Below are positions 14,122 to 23,249 of a stretch of DNA of 64,000 nucleotides, piece after piece. Under the pieces are notes generated by a model. That model searched no databases. It was given only the letters and a program-made list of their open reading frames with translations, and was not told the DNA's origin. Source of the stretch: Pisolithus tinctorius (Eukaryota > Basidiomycota > Agaricomycetes > Boletales > Pisolithaceae); assembly GCA_024663395.1 (NCBI GenBank), contig JANFAH010000025.1, forward strand, positions 186,001 to 250,000, written 5' to 3'. Made by a program: the position numbers and the translations under genes. Position 1 is the first letter of the stretch. Each line of letters opens with the position of its first letter.

Positions 14122-16025
14122 TTAGCCACCGCGATGTGCAGCGCGACCACGACCTCTGCCCCTTCTCCCTCCACGCACAGACGGCACATCGGCCTGAGGT
14201 CCAGTTCGTGTATCCGGCCGCTGCATGATTGCAACCTCTCCCATGGGATCAGACGCTTCGCCGCGTTGCAGAATACTCGGTCCACCAGCGCCGCCGCCTG
14301 CAGTACTGTTATTTTCTTTCTGCTTTCCGCCTGACGGGTGGTGATCCTTCCGCTTGCTTGCGCCTGCGCACGAGCCCGGTCCGGTAGCAGAGGTCGGATT
14401 CTTTCCCTCTGGTGCACCACCGCTCGGGGTGGAAATAGAACCCGCCTCTGTCTCTTTCTCCTTCTCGCCGCGTCTCTTCCGCTCGATGCCACTTCCAACA
14501 ACACTGTTCATCGCAGCCTCGAAATGGCGCCCTATCCCAACTACGGGACGCCCTTTACGAGTTTGTGTAGTGGCAGGCGTATGCGAAGGGGTAGCTGGCG
14601 CACCGCCCTCAGTGGCAAGGGGTGCGAGAACAGGAGTTGGTGGTGCAGGAGTAGCGGCCTCGATCGGTTTGACCTGAGCAGATGCAGTTGCTGCGGCTTT
14701 CTGGCCCCTGGGTGGACGATTGCGTTGCGTGCGCTGTGCGGGAGTTGAGGCTGGCCCAACGTTTGATGCAGTGGCCGTTGGTGTAGGTCCGGCAGCAGCA
14801 GTGCTAGCCACAGGTGGGGGTGGCTTTACTGCAATCCGCACGGGGGGCTGGGTCTCATGCGCAGCCGCCTTCTGTGCCGCAGCCGCGGCTTTCCTCGACT
14901 TCCTACTCGTCGGCTGGAGGGCCCCACCTCCTTCACTTGCGGATTTCTGATCGGCACTCGTAGCTTGCGGCTGTGCCACATTAGCAACTTTCTTCTTGGC
15001 CTCCTCTTTCTTAGCCGCTATGGCAGACTCTTTGTAGTGCGCATGACTACGGAGAATGGTGTCTTTATCCTTCTGAGCTAATTTCTCGGCTTTGAGTGCT
15101 TCGAGGAGTGGGGTGGTCGTAGGTGGTGGAGCAGGGTGTGCAGCCGCCACTAGGAAAAGGAATATTAGTATAACTTGTCGACTAGATATCTTTGAACTCG
15201 AGACTTACCAATTGCCTCGAGAGATACCGGCTCCGACTTTTCGGATTTCTTCAACGACTCGAGGAAAGAAATATAATCCTCATCTATTCACATTAAAAAG
15301 TATCCCCGTCAGTTACACCCCCAAACCTCTGTGCAAGCACGTGTTAAGATCGACGACATACCCTTGTCGATGGTGTTGATCCTGGGGTCCGGTTTGCGTT
15401 TCTCAACGGGTACCTTTTGGAACGGAGCGAACTCAACTATCGCATACGATTCGTTGCCTGTACATTGATATCGGATGATCGTGAGCGATGGACGTATATT
15501 GAAAAGATGTGTAGACCTGGGCGCCAGTCGAGATAATGGGGGAACGTACTGACCTGATTTATCCCTGAAAGTATGCCCGTCGTATTCACGACTGAACGTT
15601 GCGAGCGCCTCCTCGTTCTTGAATGCGATATACGCACGAGAGGGCACACTCTCCTTGTTCATCCTATGCGATGCCCAAAACCCCGGTCAACGTTCGGCGT
15701 CTTACACCGTCATCGGTGGAGATCCATGCACACACCGTTTCTTCAACTTGCCAGGACAGAACACTTTCCACGTTGCTGTCTCGTCTGTCACCCACGCCTG
15801 CACGCTCTGCCAAAATACATCCTCCGGTAGATTAGGTGGTAGACGGCGTATCACGGTCTTGAGGCGTTCTGTGCCAATGTTATTGCCATTATAATGATTA
15901 AGACCTTGCTGAGCTTTCGGTGGGTCTTTTTGCTTCTGCTTGCGTGCCGGCTGTCTGGGCTGTTCCATCATGACTGTCTCTCGGAAGACATGCACAGGAC
16001 CCGAGTCGACGTAGTGCGGGCCCAT
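14122..16025 (-). CDS. UPF3: Nonsense-mediated mRNA decay factor UPF3
   Basis: UPF3 links exon-junction or terminating ribosome complexes to UPF2/UPF1 in nonsense-mediated decay; it shuttles between nucleus and cytoplasm. I model five exons: 16025-15736, 15663-15554, 15457-15362, 15283-15209 and 15149-14122, 532 residues in frame. The Smg4/UPF3 RNP-like domain comes first (TERLKTVIRRLPPNLPED, ATWKVFCPGKLKKR, PSRAYIAFKNEEAL, YDGHTFRDKSG, YAIVEFAPFQKVP). A conserved tail segment follows (DEDYISFLESLKKSEK), then a long low-complexity Ala/Pro/Thr-rich region, a charged KRRGEKEKE patch, and an RGG-type end (GGRRGRGRGRAAHRGG). The long disordered C-terminus is typical of fungal UPF3. The first ATG gives MGPHYVDSG; a downstream MMEQP is an alternative start. 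Confidence 0.88.
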
Positions 16026-16426
16026 TTTAGGAAGGTACTACAAATAACAATCACTCCCCCCCCTAAATAAATTCACCGATTCTACGGGCAAGTCAAGACC
16101 TTAAAAAAATCATTTGCCGTACCAATCGGGGGTGTTCACCAAAAGCAATCTGCGCACTAGTCACACAAAACGCCATTTCTCAAGATCTCAACCTCCGCTC
16201 TCCGTATAAATCACCGCGGAAATAAAGTCACTGCATCAATTGCGTAGAAACCGTAATTAAGTCGTCAACGTTAAGAATAGCAAGTACAACAACAGCAATG
16301 GTAACCATAACATGGTATCGTGGCGAAAGGTAGGTCCAGTGAGTTCTGATGTGGAAAAAATGATGTCGCGAAATGAAAAAAAAAAAAGAAGTCTACCGAG
16401 TACCCACGCTCATTTTAATTATTCCT
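16026..16426. other. Intergenic: UPF3 upstream and Kre9-like 3' flank
   Basis: Between the UPF3 start and the stop of the next minus-strand gene. It contains a run of nine C at about 16055 just upstream of UPF3 and a run of A at about 16377. I see no gene. Confidence 0.55.
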
Positions 16427-17402
16427 TCAGAAAACCAGGGCGCCAGCACAAGCAAGGAAAAGTGCGGCGGCGAGAGAACCAGAAGAACCGGCACGAATAG
16501 CAGCGTTAGTAGTGGTAGGAGAAGGAGTGCCAGTGCTAGTAGTCGCAGTGGTGAAGCTCGTTGTCGGGGTAACGGTAATTGTGCTTGTACCGGAAGTGGT
16601 GACGACTGGCGTAGCGGTGGTGACAGTGGTGGAAGCGGTCGTAACTGGTGTGGTGGCAGTTGTAGTACCAGTCGTAGTTCCGGTGGAAGACGCGGAGGAC
16701 GCTCCAGAGGCACTCGAGGTAGTTGTCGCGTTGCTAGCAGCTGGGGTGGATGATGTACCACCACCTACGGTAGTACCCGTCATGCCACTCAGACTGATGA
16801 GTGTGTACGTAAGCAAAAGAAGCGCGGCGGGAACAGAAGAGAACTCACGTGAATGAAGCGGAGAATCCTTGGTAGCTAATGGCGCTGCTAGTAAAGACAA
16901 TGTAGCTGTCCAAATTGATATTAGACCGAGTACAGGTCTGGAAACGCAAAAGACGCACTATTGACCGTTGGGGCCAGCAGAAGGGTTAGGCTGGAAGTAA
17001 CCATTAGTGGGTGCCCTATGGGGTGAGCGTACAAGCTTACGGTAAACGAGAATGTCGAGGTGGAGGAAACATCGACAGAGGGGAGGGATTGAACAAGTGC
17101 CTATGAAGGTTACCCGTCGAGTGAGCGAGACATTACAGAACTACGGTGACCATACCATTTCGCCACTGTACAGACCGACGGTACATTCGCCAATGTCACT
17201 CAAGAGCGGTGATTCGCCGTTGTCGACCCAGTCCACTTCACATGACTGACCGCCCGTACACACGGTAGATTGGACGGGGTTCGTCACCTGCACAAAGAAT
17301 GTCAGGGCATTACTGTAACGACCCACGTGATGTACCCACATAGATGGAGGCTTGTACGGTAGCGAAAAGCGAAGAAATGAGGAGAGCGATGGGTACGAGC
17401 AT
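16427..17402 (-). CDS. Secreted Ser/Thr-rich GPI-anchored protein, Kre9/Knh1-like (second paralogue)
   Basis: Same family as the gene at 12670-13548. I model six exons: 17402-17340, 17287-17156, 17100-17041, 16990-16959, 16905-16849 and 16793-16427, 236 residues in frame. A signal peptide (MLVPIALLISSLFATVQA) is followed by the beta-sandwich, here with a cysteine pair absent from the other copy (STVCTGGQSCEVDW). The final exon starts with LSGMTGTT, then a long Thr/Ser/Ala linker and a hydrophobic end SLAAALFLACAGALVF. Introns 1, 4 and 5 sit at the same positions and phases as introns 1, 3 and 4 of the paralogue, and there is one extra intron after FSFT. It is thus an inverted paralogue on the far side of UPF3. 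Confidence 0.85.
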
Positions 17403-19145
17403 TGTAATAACGTCTAAGTCTTGTCGTCGAACGAGGGAAGAAACTAAAACGAACGAGGTGGAGAATTTAAAAGGACTGACGTTGGATTTATGGAAAAGTG
17501 ACGAAGCGAGCAACGAGGTCATCGCAAGTTCTTTACCATATATGGAAGTGGTTCACTTTCGTCATCCGAACCTAAAATTATGGCAAGTGTTTTGCCATTT
17601 CCATCGATACGGCTATAAAAAGGCCTCAGACACATGTGTCTCTGTATACCTTGGAATATAATAAACAAGAAAAGTAGCGGAAAAATAGTGTAGGAGGCTG
17701 ATATCCAACAGAAACATAACGAACTGCTGAGTGCAGTCGTGCTGTTCATATCCGAACGGCTATTTGTTACTTGATCACGAGGCCACCACATGTCCCACAT
17801 GTGGTGACGATCAGACACTGGGCGTTCCATCTTTCCACTTCTTGGTGCGTATCATTACTCAATAACGCCTGTTCTGAACCAGAATGTTCTACACGGCATA
17901 CGGTATCTATTGACTCGCACGTTCCATCTCTCCCGCCACTACGGTAACATTTTCTGTGCATGGGGTCCGTGGAGGGCTTTCCATGTCATGGTCATCGTGG
18001 AGCGTCTTCTGCTCCGCCATATGCTCTGTTGCATCATGTATGACAACTGAAGCCAGCCGCCACGTCATATTAATGAGATTACTCCGTCAATGTTGCGGAG
18101 CTGAGCATTCTGGGCGGCAACGACGAAATTCCCATGCCAGCGGCTTGGCCCATCGTTTCCAGTCCACTGGCAGTGGTGATGGCGGTGTGCATGACGCTTT
18201 TTTGACGTCTTCCATTCGAAGGACGCATCCCCGACACAGGGGGTTCCCGGAACTGGCAAGGGCACTGTGTTTTCACGTGTGTCGTATGGGGTGATGCAAG
18301 TGGCTTGGATCCTGTACGGCAATGGAACTCACGGCTTCGCGGCACTATCCTTGAGGCTAGGTGTGTCTGCGGCACTTGCGAACACGAGCGAATGAGTCTT
18401 CTTGCACTGCCTCAAGAAGGCATTTGTCTAACCCGGACGCCCGTGTCCACACGCAGTAATTACAAAATCCGTGAGCCTAGCCTTCCGGAACTTTCGCAGA
18501 CGACACGGAAGTCCCTACTTATCCATGGTGCGTGTCGGTCGGAGCGGCATTTTTGTCCAACTCCCTCTATTCACTTACCTGTACCGTCATGGTCCCGGCT
18601 GCATGGACGCAAACGACATAGCGGCCTTTTAAATCTCGTTCTCCGGTCGTCCGGCCTGATCGAGATAGGTTATGAATCGGCATTAAAGTGGATCAGAACG
18701 ACTAAAAGGAATGGAGGACCATAGGGATGCATCTTCGGTTCAGGCGCGCTTACACCCTCTAACAAGCCAGCCAAATGAAGTATCGCAGGGATGCTGTCTG
18801 ATGCTGTTGATATGATATGAAGCGATGTCTTATCGATATCGGCGTGTAGGCTGCGTGTACGGCTTTGGTTAGTCCCCCCTACAACATAGATAAAATACAA
18901 TCGTGCCCTTCCGGCTATCAGGATTCCACTGTCAGTCCCAATTTCTTACGTTCTCGTCTGGAGTCTGGACCCGAGTCAAAGTTGCAAATACGCCGGTGCG
19001 CGACCCAAGGGTGCGAGGATGATGATCGACCATACGGTTCAGCGTCGTTTCGATACTGCGTCATTGTCGTGAGATACGCTTTAGACTGCACACGTTCGAT
19101 GACGAACGGGTTTGCAACGCAGCGAGTTCATCCAATCATCATATT
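17403..19145. other. No supportable gene
   Basis: Several open frames of 80-140 codons overlap on both strands, but none shows a conserved motif, a signal peptide plus splice-linked continuation, or biased composition. The part next to 17402 should hold the promoter of the Kre9-like gene. A perfect short palindrome lies at 17784-17806. Decayed coding sequence cannot be excluded. Confidence 0.5.
17784..17806. repeat. Perfect 10-bp inverted repeat
   Basis: CACCACATGT, a CCC spacer, then ACATGTGGTG: a perfect dyad that contains two ACATGT cores. It could be a protein-binding dyad or a short hairpin. No gene starts nearby that I can support. Confidence 0.7.
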
Positions 19146-19243
19146 CGTATGGAAAGCCGGACAATCATGCTCGAATAAGGAAAGTCCAACGGCAAAATGC
19201 CCAACTCAAAATGGAAATGGCCGACGGCAGACCTCGATCACTC

Positions 19244-19400
19244 CAAGTACTTTTTTTCTTTTGCCATCGTCGTAATGAAAAATGAAAAAACACGTTTGTC
19301 GAAGTACTTTTTTTTTTTTGCCATCGTCGTATTGAAAAAAGAAAAAACACGTTTGTCAAAGTACTTTTTTTTTTTTGGCCATTGTCGAATTGAAAAAAAA
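19244..19400. repeat. Three tandem ~58-bp repeats, left arm
   Basis: Each unit has GTAC followed by a T run, GCCATCGTCGTA, a TGAAAAA stretch and CACGTTTGTC. GTAC recurs at about 19247, 19305 and 19362. The same array in reverse complement is at 21290-21450. Confidence 0.8.
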
Positions 19401-19518
19401 AAAACTCATCAACCTAATGACAGCATTGTACCTATGGGTCAAATGGAATAGTATCAGCAGCCAATGAAAAGTATGTAGTAGATTTCGTAGCCATAGGTAA
19501 AGAATTCACAGACTTACC

Positions 19519-19695
19519 TCAACATCACTTGCTTCATCGTCTGAACCAACATCGGAAAAGCAACCCACCCAGAGGAACGCACCTGGCACCTCCATGTCGT
19601 CTGTGCTATCAACCTCTTCCTCGTTATGCTCAAGTTTTTGCAGGGCACGGATATGTTCTTCTTCTATACAGATCAGCCTCGTTTCTTCACTCTAA
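19519..19695 (-). pseudogene. Possible orphan exon inside the foldback element
   Basis: The minus-strand frame is open for about 59 codons, is strongly acidic, begins after a CTAATGGTTAG acceptor and ends at a GTAAGT donor. No partner exon with convincing coding content was found: the upstream piece reads PVAIKDNVNV and soon stops. It may be a transposase remnant. The function is unknown. Confidence 0.3.
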
Positions 19696-19843
19696 CCATT
19701 AGTATATTTTGACTTACGCAACTTATCTGACATTTACATTATCCTTGATTGCTACAGGCAATTTCACTCCATGGAACCGCCTGTGGGCGACCAGTTTGTG
19801 ATGCATCTTGCACGGGAGGGCTTGCCTGTGGCTGAGCTTCCCT

Positions 19844-19888
19844 TGCTCAACCGCCCCCCGACATGTCACGTGACATCACGTGACATAC
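19844..19888. repeat. Inner inverted repeat, left copy
   Basis: A CTCAACCGCCCCCC block is followed by two CACGTG-containing dyads (GTCACGTGACATCACGTGAC). The reverse complement, with a few changes, is at 21128-21180. Confidence 0.7.
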
Positions 19889-20264
19889 CAGCCGCATCTT
19901 TTTGTAGCATTTGGTGTCTTCCGAGTCTGACATGCACATGTTTTGTACAATACATCCCTCGTTATGTTAGGCCCTGAGCCCACAGATGCCTGCTCTAACT
20001 GTCTGTCATCTCTGGCTAAGCTGCAACCCGTCTACTGTTTTTGTATAATAAAAAGCTGCATGCACATGTATTGCTCGGTGCTGACTAAGCATGCAAAAAT
20101 GCGTACTACAAGGCAAAAACACAGTAGTCCCAAGTCAGAAAGCAGAGCAACAGAAATAAAACACATAAAATATATACCATTCGGAAGGTCTCGTCGAGTA
20201 GTACCATAATCTGAAAAAGCGAGAAGTAGGACAGCGAAACGGGCGAGCTATAGCGTACTCACCG

Positions 20265-20900
20265 GTGAGGTATCGCCTGGGGGAGGGAGAGGGGAGACCC
20301 TCCAGTGACAACAGCTGGGGGGATCAACACCAAATTATGGCAGATGGTAGGGAATCCGCAGACGTACACCAGAAACAGGAACCACGCCATTTCGACCACC
20401 CAGTCCAGAACTATACCCAAAGTTGCCTCACCACCCCCTGAATACAAAAACAGGCATATCTTGACAGTGGCTGCGCGGAAACGGATAAAAAATGTATCCC
20501 CAGGAAGGGTAAAGCGAGGGGAAGAAACTTCCAAAAAAAAGCGAGAGGAACGGCGGAGAAACGCGTGAGATACAATCCCAAGTCCTCAAAGGTGAGGACA
20601 GGAGAGTCGCCTGAACGACAACGGCTGGGGGGATCAACAAAAAACACTGGGAGATCGTAGGGAACACCTCTAAGAGTGCAGAAAAAAGGGAACCGCACTA
20701 ACCTGACCACCCAGTCACGAGGTATACGCAAAAGCAACGCACAGCATTCCTAACACAAAAACGGTCATATCCCTATAACAACCGCACGGAATTGGATGAA
20801 TGAGGCGTCCCCAACGATGGCTGAGTGAGGGAAACAAAGGACCCGAAAGGCGAGAGAAACGGCATAGCAACACGCGAGATACAACAACGAGACCTCAAGG
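20265..20900. repeat. Two tandem ~310-bp repeats
   Basis: Anchor strings repeat with an offset of 310 bp: CTGGGGGGATCAACA near 20314 and 20624, GACCACCCAGTC near 20394 and 20704, GAGATACAA near 20567 and 20877. The units are diverged, perhaps 65-75% identical by eye. They fill the centre of the foldback element and have no convincing coding content. Confidence 0.75.
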
Positions 20901-21127
20901 GTGGGCCTTCCCACAAATATGCAGATAACTCTGGAACTGCTTGGCCTGTCAGGAAGATCCTATGATCAACAGGAAGCTATCGCAATCCTGCAAAAAAGCG
21001 AGAGATGTAGCACAACTTACACCTATTATATTTATGGCATACATATGGAGTGCATCACCGGTAATAGTTTTTTTTACAGCCTCGTCCACACCCACCTGCG
21101 CTTCGCTGACATTCCTAATTTGGAATA

Positions 21128-21180
21128 CCGCCGATATGTCACGTGACGTCACGTGATATGTGGGGGGGGTGGTTGAGCTG
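21128..21180. repeat. Inner inverted repeat, right copy
   Basis: It matches the reverse complement of 19844-19888, including two CACGTG dyads and a run of G then GGTTGAGC. Together they give the central part its own inverted ends. Confidence 0.7.
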
Positions 21181-21284
21181 GGACAGATCTGTGGCTGAGG
21201 GGAACTTCTTGTTGGCTATGATAAGGAGATGGCAGTGACACTGCAATTATAGATACGTAGGAAATGCAGTCACAAGTTTGACAA

Positions 21285-21508
21285 AGGTGTTTTTTCTTTT
21301 TTCAATATGATGATGGCAAAAAAAAAAGGTACTTTGACAAACGCGTTTTTTCATTTTTCATTATGACGATGGCAAAAAAAAAAAAGTACTTCGACAAACG
21401 CGTTTTTTCATTTTTCATTACGACGATGGCAAAAAAAAAAAAAGTACTTCGAGTGATCGAGGTCCGCCGTCGGCCATTTCCATTTTGAGTTGGGCATTTT
21501 GCCGTTGG
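21285..21508. repeat. Right arm of the foldback element with three ~58-bp repeats
   Basis: It is the reverse complement of 19190-19400. It includes three A-run/GTAC units (GTAC at about 21329, 21387 and 21445) and the flank GTGATCGAGGTC-GCCGTCGG followed by GTTGGGCATTTTGCCG. Confidence 0.8.
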
Positions 21509-21708
21509 ACTTCATCTGGGAAACAGCTACGCGACGCGGCTGTTAACAGCTCTTTCGCACTTGAGCGAGCCTTCTCATTGGCCAACAAGTGTCTTAGCGA
21601 GTCTTACGACAAGTCACTTCCAAACGGAGGCAGGTATAACCTGCTCACTCCCTCGGGTAGTTTTGCAGATGTTTCCTTATTCGAGCATGATTGTCCGGCT
21701 TTCCATAT

Positions 21709-23249
21709 ATTCGAGCGTCGATTCTGTTTCAGGTTTGAGCCAAGGGTCTCTCTGACGTGATGCCTGTATCCCACAGCTAAGCAGTTCAATAACAATAAAA
21801 ACCCATCGCCAACGATTCGTGTACTTCTTAAACAGGGTGCCTCATCTGGTGTTTTGCACAGCCCGACATAGTGTTGAATTACAACAATTGAGTCTGGGAA
21901 ACAACAATGGTATCTAGAACTTCGCTATCGAACATCGGATGGGAGAAGACCCGCGCTTGATGGGAAAACCGAGGTAACTCACTGGCGTGCACGATGAAAC
22001 TAACCCAGCTGTGCACTTGAAGCCACCTCATTAGTATCATGCCATGAGTGTCAGATCTCCTTAACTCACCTTACAAGTTACACACAGACACAGCCGAAGC
22101 TGCAGAAACACTACTGAATCCATGGAAGCGGGCGTGAGAATTGAAGTATGTCACGTGACTTCTCTCCACCTCGCCCTCGAAGGCTAGTTTCCTTCAAATT
22201 CCTTTACACTAATTTTGCACCGACGCAAGTATTTGTGCTCCCCGTCTTTGGAACTCGAGCCAAAGTGAAGTAGTATTTGTCACAACGGAGCTGAGTTGAC
22301 TGCTAGTATTCCAAGGACACGATGCGGTTTTTTTCTATGATTGTCACCCAACCTCCACCACCACATGTCTGGACTCAACAAGTTGCCTTGGATATTGTTC
22401 TTGTTTTTTAAATTTAGCTCCTAACGTTGACTGCCTTCGACACCACATCTCTCGTGTGGTTGTGGGCAGAACAACGGCGTTCTCGTACTTGTGGTCTCCT
22501 AAGGTGTCCGGTTCAGGGAGAGGCACTATGCTGTGCGTTCACGGTTCGGGTTCCGCACTATCACGATTCACATCGGATCGCCGCTCGTTCATTGTTGTAT
22601 GGAATCACGGGCACGGTACTTTTGCAGAATTACTGTGTATCGGCGCCCTTTCCCTACTTTCACTGCGTGCGTGAATCAGACTGCTATATTTTGGACTTGA
22701 CCGTGGCTTAGTTGACAAAGCACATTGCTATCACTATCGCAGGTAAAAAGTATGATGACAGGGCAACAATGCTCCGGTATTTTAGTTTCTCTCTGATCTT
22801 TTATCTAAGGTAGCATTCATCTGGTCCGATTCAGTCAAGATGTCTACGTTGGTTTCTCAGTGCCCTAAACCCCGATTCACGCCTTTTTCATGCCCACCTG
22901 TGAAGGATCTGCGGCACTGTATGGAGTTAAGCTTCTCTACAGCGTGTATTCTGATTACGTGCCTCGTGTCTGACCTTGGGCTGGTCCTTATCTTTTGGAG
23001 CATTTAAATAGGGCAGAGGGAGGGATGTCAAGGTTTCAACCCCACTCTTTGCACGATACCATGGATGCTTCATCCAAGGACGCCTTTCATGACGGTGACG
23101 GCGAAGAAATACATGGGAAGCAAATGGGAGATGGTGTGTAAACGGCATACTCACAAGCGACCTCGTCGTTGCTCACTGTTTCTTCCGTCTACGACAATAT
23201 AGCTTCTGGGAAATCTGGCAGCTCTAACCTTTCTCCTCATACTTCCTCT
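21709..23249. other. No supportable gene
   Basis: Short frames only, with none that I recognise. The final few hundred bases should contain the promoter of the GTPase gene that starts near 23250. Confidence 0.5.

Larger units (their letters stand above)
19150..21708. mobile_element. 2.5-kb foldback-like element with nested inverted repeats
   Basis: The sequence at 19150-19400 returns in reverse complement at about 21285-21508, and the outermost 35-40 bp (19150-19188) return at about 21669-21708. The right arm carries about 160 extra bases (about 21511-21668) that the left arm lacks. Inside is a second inverted pair (19844-19888 with about 21128-21180). No intact transposase is left. A minus-strand stretch 19695-19519 reads as an acidic peptide (EEEHIRALQKLEHNEEEVD) bounded by TTAG and GTAAGT, which may be a leftover exon. 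I saw no clear target-site duplication. A class II or foldback element is the best guess. Confidence 0.6.

Noticed and set aside
14338..14960. Long plus-strand open frames over UPF3
   Set aside because: They are shadows of the Ala/Pro-rich UPF3 C-terminus on the minus strand; no motif or splice support.
16373..16856. Plus-strand Gly/Ser/Val-rich open frames
   Set aside because: Antisense reading of the Thr/Ser linker of the Kre9-like gene; low complexity only.
17519..18375. Overlapping frames of 80-110 codons, possible small genes
   Set aside because: No conserved motif, signal peptide, codon bias or consistent splice joins; both strands equally open.
20259..20737. Minus-strand hydrophobic frames that look like membrane proteins
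   Set aside because: They run through the two 310-bp tandem repeats of the foldback element; the repeated DWVV...PP pattern reflects DNA duplication, not a protein family I know.
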